DNA from: an uncultured Bradyrhizobium sp.
Lineage (GTDB): Bacteria; Pseudomonadota; Alphaproteobacteria; Rhizobiales; Xanthobacteraceae
DNA: 64,000 nt
Direction: 5' to 3'
Assembly (NCBI RefSeq): GCF_936928535.1
Contig: NZ_CAKZHY010000170.1
Coordinates: 62,001 to 126,000, forward strand
Under the pieces are notes generated by a model. It was not told where the DNA came from and did no database searches. It saw only the letters and a program-made list of their open reading frames with translations. This document shows, in pieces, positions 50,245 to 58,024 of the stretch. Positions within the stretch are counted from its first letter, which is position 1; each line of letters begins with the position of its first letter. The translations under genes and the position numbers were made by a program.

Positions 50245-53200
50245 TCAGGCAGGCTGATCGTCGCCGGCGCGCATGCCGTTCAGCATCGCCTCGGCTTTCT
50301 CCCGCAGCGGCCGCGCACCGCTGTCGGAGGCGATCGCGATCGCGCCGCGAAGCGCAGCAAGGACGATGCTCCTGGCCTCCGCGCTCGTGGGCGGCGTCAC
50401 CACGGCCTCGCCGAACAGGGCCTCGGCCTCGAGGCCGGAGAAGCCCTGCTGGCGCGCGGTGTTGCGCGCCTCGCGCAACATGTTCTGGGCCGCCTGGACA
50501 TCGCCGAGCCGATTGGTCGCCAAGGCGAGGTAGATCGACGAGCGCAGAACCGCCGAGGTGTAGCCGACGGCGCGCGCCTCTTCGCGCGCCTCGGCGAGCA
50601 TGCGGCGGGCGCGGTCGAACAAGCCCTGCTCCAGATAGGCGATACCGAGGTGGCAGGCGAGCACCGGCACGAACAACCGGATACCGAGTTTCTGCGCCAG
50701 CACAAAACCGTCTTCGAGAATGGCGGCGGCCGCGGCCGGATCGCCCCGACCGAGCATCAGCCAGCCGCCGCTATAGGCGGCAGCGACGCGGTCATAGGGA
50801 CGGCCGGTCTCGTCCGCGATCGCGGCGGCCTCGCGCTGCAGCTGCTCGGCGGCGTCGAGCTCACCCATCACGGCGTGGGTGAGGCTCTTCATCATGCAGC
50901 AAAGCAGCAGCGTGTATTTCGGCGGCGTGCCATACGGCGCGCTCGCCTCCGCTCCCGTCAGGTTTGCGCGCGCCCGGACGAATGTCTGCTCAGCCTCGCG
51001 ATACCGCCCTGCAATAAAATACGCCTGTCCAAGATTGTACTGCGCAAGGTTACGCCACCCCGGATTGCCCGACTGCTCGGCAAGACCGACGACTTCCTCG
51101 CCAAGGATGACGGCCTCGGCCGGCGTGCCATAGAAGTTTTGTCCACCCGCCATGACCGTCATGGCAGCGACCTTCCTGCCGACATCATCGATCTGGCTGG
51201 CCCGCTGGTCGGCCTCCTTTCCGAGATCGATCCACTCGGCGACGCGGCCGGACCAGATGAAGGCCATGCGCGCCTCCATCCGCAGATCGATGGCGTTGGT
51301 CTCCCGCGGGCGCGTCAACGGCGTCTTGTCGAGCGAATCCATCGCGGTCCGGAAGTAGTCGACCGCGTCGGGATAGGCCGAGCGCGCGAGGCATTTTTGT
51401 GCGGCTGATCTCCCGTAGGTGAATGCCTTCGCCCAGTCCTTGGCGCGGATGGCATGGTAGCAGAGGCTGTCGGGATCATCTCGCCATGTCTGATCGCCCT
51501 CGAAAACCGCGAGCACGCGCGCATGGATGCTCTCGCGCACCTTTTCGACCATCGACTCATAGGTCACCTGGCGGACCATCTCGTGCCTGAACTCGAGCGA
51601 GTTCTCGAGATCGCTATCAATCGCGGCAAGCAGCTCGGCCCGATCGAGCGCCGCAAGACAGTCGTGAAAGACGTCTTCAGGCAATTGCGAGACGTTCCGT
51701 ACCACGGCTTCGCTCGATCGCGGCCCTAACGCGGCCGCGACCTGCAACACCAGACGCTGCTGCCGCGACACGCGGTCGAGGCGCGCCGCGATCACACCCT
51801 GAATACTGGTGGGAATGCCGAGTTCGTCGATCGGTCGCACCAAAGCGAGGTCGCCCCACTCCCCGCGCAGCGTACCGCTGTCCTTCAATCCGCGGCAGAC
51901 CTCCTCGATGAACAGCGGCACATTGGCCGTGTGGGAAATGATCCGGCTCTTCAGATCGGTATTGGTTTGTGAGGACCCGAGCATGTCGGACAGCATCTGC
52001 AGACCGGAATCGTCATCGAGCGGCCGCATCGCGACGATTTCGGCGTGGCAGCGCGCAATCCAGACCGGCATGCCGTTCGGGCGGGTGGTGAGAAGCACAA
52101 GAAGACCGGGCACCGCCAGCGCGGCAATCGTGGCGACGACGACGTCGCTGGCCCGGTCGATCCAGTGCAAATCCTCCAAAAGGAGGACGGTCGGCTGACG
52201 ACTGGCCACGTTCTGAATGACGGCGCAGCTTGCCTCGGAGATCACGCGCCCCCGGGCAGGCGGCTCGAGCTCGTCCCATTGCGGGTTCGAGAACGACACA
52301 TTGAGCACCGCATCGATGGCGCTTTGCTGAATCGCAGGCAGGTCTGCCCGTGGATCGCGGGGACTGCCAGGATCCTTCGCGGCGGCGTCCATCGCCGACA
52401 GCAGGATTCGCCTGAGCGTGCTGAACGGCGCGCCTTGCAGATTCGGGCTGCACTCGGCGTCGATCAACCGCCACCCATCGGCCTTGAGCTTCTGGGCGAA
52501 CTCATGCGCGAGCCGCGACTTGCCGATGCCCGCATCGCCCAGCAGCAACACCGTTTGCCTGCTGTCGCGAGACTGTGTGGCGCTGCGATCCAGCAAAGCC
52601 CGCTCGGTGGCGCGATCGACGAAGCGGGAGACGCTGCGGGCCCGTCGCACGCGCCAGCTCGACAGGTCGCTGGCACCCACGATCCGGTAGACCGGCAAGG
52701 GCTGGCCGAAGCCGCGCAGCGATTTGCTGCCGAGGTGCTCGAACCGGACATGCCCGTCGGCGAGATTTTGACAGGCCTCCGACACGTAGATCTGATTCGC
52801 TTCGGCGATCTGCTCGAGCCGCGCGGCGAGATGCTGCGCGGCGCCGCCAATCTCGTAGACCTTGGAGAACTCGCTGGCGACCATGTAGGCAACGACATGG
52901 CCGGAGTGGAGACCGACCCGGACCTGAAGGGCGGGATCGCCGAGACTGGCGACGCGTCGAACCAGCTCGATGGCCGCGTGGCAGGCCAGGGGCGCATGGT
53001 TGTCGTCGGCAATCGGGGCTCCGAACACCGCCGCGAGCCCATCTCCCAACTCCTTGCTGACGATGCCGCCGAACTGACGTACGGAGGCTCTCATGGCCGC
53101 CAGCGCCGGCTCGAGGCGCGAGACAGCTGCCTCCGGTTCCAATTCGGCAACAAGACCGGTGGAGTCGATGACGTCAGCGCGAAGAATCGTCACAAATCGA

Positions 53201-53301
53201 CGTTCGCTGTCGGGATCGACCTGTTGACGCACTGCAGCCCCGCATTTGGAGCACCAGCTATCGTCGGGATCGATCGCCGACTGACATGCGAAGCAATGCA
53301 T
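50245..53301 (-). CDS. zinc-ribbon/adenylate cyclase-like/AAA/TPR signalling protein
   Basis: A 1018-residue protein. Residues 1-22 are a zinc ribbon (CFAC, CSKC). Residues 33-205 are a class III cyclase domain (VTILRADVIDSTGLVAELEPE, GGIVSKELGDGLAAVFGAP, RVGLHSGHVV). The metal Asp residues and Arg (HLAARLEQ) are present, but the conserved Asn (usually VNLAAR) is His (AQHLAAR), so activity may be reduced. Residues about 230-600 are an ATPase of the AAA_16/MalT type with Walker A GDAGIGKSRL and Walker B TVLLLEDLHWID. The rest is TPR-like (YNLGQAYFIAGRYREAEQTF). It probably couples a signal to cAMP or to protein contacts. Confidence 0.85.
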   Translation of the reverse strand: MHCFACQSAIDPDDSWCSKCGAAVRQQVDPDSERRFVTILRADVIDSTGLVAELEPEAAVSRLEPALAAMRASVRQFGGIVSKELGDGLAAVFGAPIADDNHAPLACHAAIELVRRVASLGDPALQVRVGLHSGHVVAYMVASEFSKVYEIGGAAQHLAARLEQIAEANQIYVSEACQNLADGHVRFEHLGSKSLRGFGQPLPVYRIVGASDLSSWRVRRARSVSRFVDRATERALLDRSATQSRDSRQTVLLLGDAGIGKSRLAHEFAQKLKADGWRLIDAECSPNLQGAPFSTLRRILLSAMDAAAKDPGSPRDPRADLPAIQQSAIDAVLNVSFSNPQWDELEPPARGRVISEASCAVIQNVASRQPTVLLLEDLHWIDRASDVVVATIAALAVPGLLVLLTTRPNGMPVWIARCHAEIVAMRPLDDDSGLQMLSDMLGSSQTNTDLKSRIISHTANVPLFIEEVCRGLKDSGTLRGEWGDLALVRPIDELGIPTSIQGVIAARLDRVSRQQRLVLQVAAALGPRSSEAVVRNVSQLPEDVFHDCLAALDRAELLAAIDSDLENSLEFRHEMVRQVTYESMVEKVRESIHARVLAVFEGDQTWRDDPDSLCYHAIRAKDWAKAFTYGRSAAQKCLARSAYPDAVDYFRTAMDSLDKTPLTRPRETNAIDLRMEARMAFIWSGRVAEWIDLGKEADQRASQIDDVGRKVAAMTVMAGGQNFYGTPAEAVILGEEVVGLAEQSGNPGWRNLAQYNLGQAYFIAGRYREAEQTFVRARANLTGAEASAPYGTPPKYTLLLCCMMKSLTHAVMGELDAAEQLQREAAAIADETGRPYDRVAAAYSGGWLMLGRGDPAAAAAILEDGFVLAQKLGIRLFVPVLACHLGIAYLEQGLFDRARRMLAEAREEARAVGYTSAVLRSSIYLALATNRLGDVQAAQNMLREARNTARQQGFSGLEAEALFGEAVVTPPTSAEARSIVLAALRGAIAIASDSGARPLREKAEAMLNGMRAGDDQPA

Positions 53302-53573
53302 TCCTGCGCCTCAAAGTCCCGGCCCGTCTGTCGATCAGAATCCGCGAACGAACTTCGATGATACCCATCGAGACCCACTTAGCAATCCGACCCGCTGCAG
53401 TTAGCTGGGCACAGCATGGGAGGCGATCTGGACGAAACACAGCCCTGAGTGGTAGCGTCAAAAATCCCGGCAAGGGGGCATATATTTCGGTAGCGCACGG
53501 TCAGCCAAGCCGATCGGCGTGGCGGAGTTGTATGTATTTTCGCGCAGCGAAGGACATTTTGGGGGAAAAGGCG

Positions 53574-54074
53574 ATGGGCTCGAGACCTTACAGAGGCAAG
53601 CCATTCAGAGATTTGATGAACAGCAACTACTACCCTCTGGCAAACATGAAAAAGAGCGTCGCCAAGCTCAAGGCTTCGGACGACATCGACGTGCCGACGC
53701 TGGAGTACGGCCAGTACCACCTGATTCTAACGCCAGCCTCCAAGTGGCCGGAAGGTAGCGCCAAGCACTGGCCCAGGGAGAAGGGCCGGGCTCGCGTCGA
53801 CCTCAGCGCTCAGCTCAACACGGTCCCCCTGTCCAGGGACGAGCCTGGAGTGATTCCCTTGACGCGGTGCGACCTGCTCGATGCCTGCGTCCGCAAGTGC
53901 TTCAACTCCGAGCCGCCAATTCCGATGAAGACCAACATCATCGCCCACGCGGCAAGCGATGCCCTGGCAGACCGGCACGAGATCCGGCTGGAGTGGGAAT
54001 ACAAGAAGGGCTCGGACAAGCCGACGTTGCTGCATCTGACGATGGTCTGTCCGCACAGGCCGGAGAAGGGCTGA
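53574..54074 (+). CDS. orphan hypothetical protein
   Basis: A 166-residue protein, not recognised. Basic, with MGSRPYRGKPFRDLMNSNYYPLANMKKSVAKLKA at the N-terminus, a WPEGSAKHWPREKGRARVDLSAQL segment, and two Cys (RCDLLDACVRKC). No signal peptide or membrane helix is visible. Start ATG 53574 follows GGGGGAAAAG; ATG 53532 with GGAG is an alternative that adds 14 residues. A strong terminator follows. It is divergent from the cyclase gene. Confidence 0.55.
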   Translation: MGSRPYRGKPFRDLMNSNYYPLANMKKSVAKLKASDDIDVPTLEYGQYHLILTPASKWPEGSAKHWPREKGRARVDLSAQLNTVPLSRDEPGVIPLTRCDLLDACVRKCFNSEPPIPMKTNIIAHAASDALADRHEIRLEWEYKKGSDKPTLLHLTMVCPHRPEKG

Positions 54075-54120
54075 GCTGATTCCGACTTTGGATCGCAGTA
54101 CCATCATCTGATCTGAATTC

Positions 54121-54153
54121 CGCGGGCCGGCATTTTGCCGGCCCGCGTTTTTT
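54121..54153 (+). terminator. intrinsic terminator of the orphan gene
   Basis: Perfect 12-base arms CGCGGGCCGGCA and TGCCGGCCCGCG around TTT, then a run of six T. Confidence 0.93.
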
Positions 54154-54238
54154 GTCAAAACGCGGCGGATCAATGGAGCGGTGACCGGGAGCTCGATGCA
54201 CGGTCCATCGAGCGAGATCGCACAAGCCGCACCTGAGG

Positions 54239-54690
54239 CTAGTTCTCGAAGAACCCCGGATGCTTCTCCACAAACGCCTGCAGCTCGGGCGCGACGCGGT
54301 CGAGATGATTGGCCATCTCGCGCTCGCTCTCTCAGAATCGCGATCTGCAATGCCGCGGTAAATCGCCTCGTGCTCCATGTACGTGCCCTTGGGCCGGCCC
54401 GGCTCGGGCAGCAGCGTGCGGCGCACGCGTTCAAGATTGGTTCGGATCGGATCGAGCACTTCGCCGACGCGCGCGAAGCTCATGTTCTCGGTCATCTGGC
54501 GATGAAACCTGGTATCGAGCTCGTGAAAGCCTTCGAGGCCGCCGCTCGCGACCGCGGCCTTCTTATAGGCGAGATTCTGGCCGAGCGTGGCGATCGCCTG
54601 GTCCGACATGCCGGCGGCGCAGATGCCGCCGGCCTCGACCTCCAGCGCACGGTGCATCAGCATCCACTGCCGGACGTCTTCGAGACACCC
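54239..54690 (-). pseudogene. GntR-family regulator remnant (FCD domain)
   Basis: Only the C-terminal ligand domain of a GntR/FadR-type regulator remains: RQWMLMHRALEVEAGGICAAGMSDQ, then FHELDTRFHRQM and MEHEAIYRGIADRD. Near 54330 the frame slips by one base, and the true end (REMANHLDRVAPELQAFVEKHPGFFEN, stop at 54239) reads in another frame. The HTH half is missing altogether. So this is a decayed regulator, next to the DUF1349 gene that follows on the other strand. Confidence 0.75.
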
Positions 54691-54770
54691 GGCTCTCCAT
54701 TCGTGTTGCGGCTGTCTTACCGCACCGGATCGACATCGGGCGGTGTCGGCAACTTTCGGCGAGGTTCGAC

Positions 54771-55364
54771 ATGAGTGCTGCGATCTTGACGAGGCAAGAC
54801 GGCGTCTGGCTGAACGAACCGGCGCGGTGGACCGCACAGGGCGACAGCCTCGAGATCGTCACCGACAAGGCCACCGATTTCTGGCAAAGAACGCATTATG
54901 GGTTCTGCCGCGATAGCGGCCATTTTCTGGGATTCCCGACCGCGGCGGCGTTTACTGCCGAGCTGCGAATCCAGAGCGATTTTCGAGAGCTCTACGATCA
55001 AGCCGGCATCATGGTGCGTATCGATGCGGAGCACTGGCTCAAAGCCGGAATCGAGTTTTCGGACGGCCGCGCGATGCTCTCGAGCGTCTTGACCATGGGG
55101 CAGTCGGATTGGGCAACCGCCCCCTACGCGCACGATGCCGGCGATTTCTGGATGCGTGTCACCGTCGCGGGCGGCGTTGTTCGGTTGCAGACGTCGGCTG
55201 ACGGCAAGAGCTGGCCGCTGGTCCGATTGGCTCCATTCACCGCGGCGCAATCCTATCTTGTCGGGCCAATGGCCTGCACGCCGGAAAGAGAGGGCCTGCA
55301 GGTCACCTTCACGGGATTTTCGCTGAAACCGCCGCTTGGCAAGGATCTACACGATCTCAGCTAG
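54771..55364 (+). CDS. DUF1349-family protein
   Basis: A 197-residue beta-sandwich protein of the DUF1349 (concanavalin-like) family, starting at ATG 54771: RQDGVWLNEPARW, LEIVTDKATDFWQRTHYGFCRDSG, IMVRIDAEHWLKAGIEFSDG and SSVLTMGQSDWAT are family marks. In yeast the relative YesU-like or regulator-of-glycan proteins suggest carbohydrate contact, but no function is firm. It is on the same strand as the MoaF-like and tyrosinase genes. Confidence 0.75.
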   Translation: MSAAILTRQDGVWLNEPARWTAQGDSLEIVTDKATDFWQRTHYGFCRDSGHFLGFPTAAAFTAELRIQSDFRELYDQAGIMVRIDAEHWLKAGIEFSDGRAMLSSVLTMGQSDWATAPYAHDAGDFWMRVTVAGGVVRLQTSADGKSWPLVRLAPFTAAQSYLVGPMACTPEREGLQVTFTGFSLKPPLGKDLHDLS

Positions 55365-55381
55365 CGTGCTGCGCGCGCCAT

Positions 55382-55429
55382 TTTGAAGATGCCAGAGTTT
55401 GAAGACGCCAGAGCTTGAAAGTGCCATGT
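55382..55429. repeat. three tandem 16-base repeats
   Basis: Unit TTTGAAGATGCCAGAG (55382), TTTGAAGACGCCAGAG (55398), then a diverged copy starting CTTGAAAGTGCCA (55414). It lies in the leader before the MoaF-like gene. Confidence 0.6.
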
Positions 55430-55550
55430 GTTCGTTGACGGCACGATGAAACAGCGCTACCTTAAATTGCACATTTGAAGAAAGCATGACGAGGGTTTTT
55501 ACGCTCGTCTGCCGCAGTTTATTTAATTGTTTCGACAACAGGAGGTGCCC

Positions 55551-55871
55551 ATGTCGTGCGCTTTCCCGGCCGTCGGTCACAAATACCTGGTGGATTTCGT
55601 CGCTTTCCGTGTCGAGCTGGAGTTCACCTCCGACACCTCGCTCACTTATTACAACGTCGATGCGAACGGAAAAATCGTCGGCTCCGAAACGGTGACCGTC
55701 AAGGTCGAGCCGATCACCGAGCATATTTTCCTGGTCACATGGCAAGAGGCCGACAAGACCACGGTCGTGCATATCGAGGACTACGCGAGACACACGATCG
55801 TGACCAACATCACGAGCCCACCCGATCTGACCTTCGATCAATTTCACGGCACCTTCAAGAAAGTGGCGTGA
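55551..55871 (+). CDS. MoaF-like lipocalin-fold protein
   Basis: A 106-residue cytoplasmic protein with the MoaF-type beta-barrel (lipocalin-like) pattern: GHKYLVDFVAFRVELEFTSDTSLTYYNVDANGKIVG, then EHIFLVTWQEADKTTVVHIEDY and TNITSPPDLTFDQFHGTFKK. MoaF was named from the Klebsiella monoamine regulon, where it is linked to tyramine use; its biochemical role is not known. GGAGGTG before ATG 55551. It precedes the tyrosinase gene by 130 bases, with a CCGGCGC hairpin between. Confidence 0.75.
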   Translation: MSCAFPAVGHKYLVDFVAFRVELEFTSDTSLTYYNVDANGKIVGSETVTVKVEPITEHIFLVTWQEADKTTVVHIEDYARHTIVTNITSPPDLTFDQFHGTFKKVA

Positions 55872-56001
55872 GCCGACTGCTGCAACGACCGGCGCTTCGC
55901 GCCGGCCGGAGCCGAGTGCGATGAGTGCGTGCAATCGAGACCGCAATGCGCGTCGCGCGTGAGACGCACGCGACTGCGGCATCTCGCCAGGAGAACAAGG
56001 C

Positions 56002-58017
56002 ATGCCGGATTTGAGCGAAGCCACGCCTCCCTCGCGCTACGACCGGTTCCGGGCCATCATGGAAGCGGCTGCCGGCGCCTCGACGGCAAGCTACATGTCG
56101 CATCCGCGCTTCTGGAATCTGCCGCTGCCGGAACTGAGAGCCTTCGAGCTCTATGGCATCGCGATGATGCGCGGCGGAGACGCTGCGCCCCCGGCAGCCA
56201 AGCCCTCAACCTGCTGTCATGGAAGCTGCGAGGCGCAGGGCGCGGCGGCTTCGCCCGGCAATGGCGACAATGCTGGACTCGTCAGAGGCCTGCGCGGCCA
56301 ATATCCGTTCGACGGCACGCAGTTTCCGCCGCTGCCCTGGGGCGGCAAGCGCGTCAGCGAAGGCGACATCGCGTTCATCTCGCAGTGGATCACCGCCGGC
56401 TGTCCCGGACCTGACGAAGACGAGCATCATGCCGGCGCGGCACAGGCGAGCGCCGTCACGGGCGCGCTGGTGACGGGAGACGCGCCGCACGCCCTGTTCA
56501 CGGGCCCCACCAACCAGCTCGCACACGATTCCGGCGGCGTGCGCGCGCGCAAGAACGTGGCCTATCTGTCCGACGAGGAGCTGCGGCGCCTGCGCGCCGC
56601 AATCGCCCAGATGAAGTCGCTCGATGCCTATCCGCAGGACGAGCGAAGCTTTGCCTATTGGGCGCGCATCCACGCCAACCAGTGCCAGCACGGCTGGGAG
56701 CAATTCCTGACCTGGCATCGCGCCTATCTGTACGGCTTCGAAAAGCAGCTCCAGGACATCGATCCGACCGTGACCCTGCCCTATTGGGACTGGGCGGCCG
56801 ACAGCGCGAACGTCAAGGCCTCGCTCGAGGACATGGGCAAGGTCGCAAACGACAATGGCATCGTCCCCGCCGCCTATCGCTGCTGGATCGACGAGGATGG
56901 ACTGCGCAAGCTGACCGACGGCGGCAAGGTGTCGGCAGAAGTGCTCGCGGGCCTGCGCGGCATCATCGGCAAGGACTTCAATTCCGGCGCGCGCCTGTTC
57001 GCCGCCGCCAAGATCAGCTATGGCGCGGCGCCTGCGAGCGACGAGGCGATCAAATCGGTGCTCGGCGACATCAATCCGCTGTTTGACTGGAAGCGATGGC
57101 CCGGCGGCAATGCGGATCTGATCTTCGAAGCCTATCCGACGCCTGACGATGTCGAGCGCATTCTCGAGATCGAAAGCTTCTTCGACTTCGCCAGCGGCAG
57201 CCGCGGCAACCAGTTCTTCGGCGCGCTCGAGACCATCCACAATCTGATCCACAATTTCTCGGGCGGCAAGAACCCGTTCTCCAGCGTCGCGCCGAACGAA
57301 CAGCCGTTCGGCGACATGCAGGATCCCGGCACTACCGCGTTCGATCCGATCTTCTGGGGGCATCACAGCAATTGCGACCGGCTATGGGCGGAATGGCAGC
57401 GTCGCAACCCCAGTGGCGGACCTGACGATCCCGGCGACGTGTTGCCGCCGTGGAATTTCACCGTGGCCGACACCGCCAGCATTTCGCGCCTCGGATACGA
57501 ATACATGATGGCCGCGAACATGTTCGTGACCAACAGCGCCGTGCCGCTGCAGCGCTTTCAGTCCGCCGCGGCGCCCGTCCATCCCAAGGTCGTCGCCGAC
57601 CATAGTCACGCTGAGATCCGCCTGCACGCGGTGCAATACGTCACGCGTCCCGGTTTTCACATCCGCGCCTTCCTTAATACGCCGGGTGCGACCGTCGAGA
57701 CGCCGACGCGCGGCAATCCCAACTATGTCGGGATGGTCAGCATGTTCACCGGCGTGTGCGTCGGCGGCCCCGGCCATTGCGACGTCCCGGAACCGCGGAC
57801 ATCGCGCTTCGACCTGCGGCCGCGACCGCACAAGACTCCCGGCAATTTCCGCATCGACGCCACCGACGCGGTGAAGCGGCTCAAGGCCAATGGCGCGACC
57901 TCGTTCAGCGTCAACCTCGTCGTCCTCAACACCGACGGAACACCTGCGACCGATGCGCTGAAGATCGACGCCGTTTCACTCAACTTCTTCGATCGGTTCT
58001 CGAAATCGAGACAATAG
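56002..58017 (+). CDS. tyrosinase-family type 3 copper protein
   Basis: A 671-residue tyrosinase, longer than the usual bacterial ~280-480. The CuA site has His224, His230 and His239 (IHANQCQHGWEQFLTWHRAY). The CuB site has His413, His417, His454 (HNLIHNF and WGHHSNCDRLWAEW). These bind two coppers that oxidise phenols with oxygen. An N-terminal extension (residues 1-150) includes a Cys-rich stretch (STCCHGSC) and a segment like the end of cytochrome c (SEGDIAFISQWITAGCPG), without a CxxCH. No signal peptide is visible. The gene begins a four-gene unit with the LodA-type oxidase seven bases on. Confidence 0.88.
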   Translation: MPDLSEATPPSRYDRFRAIMEAAAGASTASYMSHPRFWNLPLPELRAFELYGIAMMRGGDAAPPAAKPSTCCHGSCEAQGAAASPGNGDNAGLVRGLRGQYPFDGTQFPPLPWGGKRVSEGDIAFISQWITAGCPGPDEDEHHAGAAQASAVTGALVTGDAPHALFTGPTNQLAHDSGGVRARKNVAYLSDEELRRLRAAIAQMKSLDAYPQDERSFAYWARIHANQCQHGWEQFLTWHRAYLYGFEKQLQDIDPTVTLPYWDWAADSANVKASLEDMGKVANDNGIVPAAYRCWIDEDGLRKLTDGGKVSAEVLAGLRGIIGKDFNSGARLFAAAKISYGAAPASDEAIKSVLGDINPLFDWKRWPGGNADLIFEAYPTPDDVERILEIESFFDFASGSRGNQFFGALETIHNLIHNFSGGKNPFSSVAPNEQPFGDMQDPGTTAFDPIFWGHHSNCDRLWAEWQRRNPSGGPDDPGDVLPPWNFTVADTASISRLGYEYMMAANMFVTNSAVPLQRFQSAAAPVHPKVVADHSHAEIRLHAVQYVTRPGFHIRAFLNTPGATVETPTRGNPNYVGMVSMFTGVCVGGPGHCDVPEPRTSRFDLRPRPHKTPGNFRIDATDAVKRLKANGATSFSVNLVVLNTDGTPATDALKIDAVSLNFFDRFSKSRQ

Positions 58018-58024
58018 GCCCGTC

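Noticed and set aside
52045..53361. 438-residue plus-strand frame over the cyclase-ATPase gene
   Set aside because: Antisense of clear Walker and cyclase motifs; no independent start signal.
55889..55905. CCGGCGC-TTC-GCGCCGG hairpin as a terminator before tyrosinase
   Set aside because: No T run, and the downstream gene is on the same strand; it may only be a stem in the leader.
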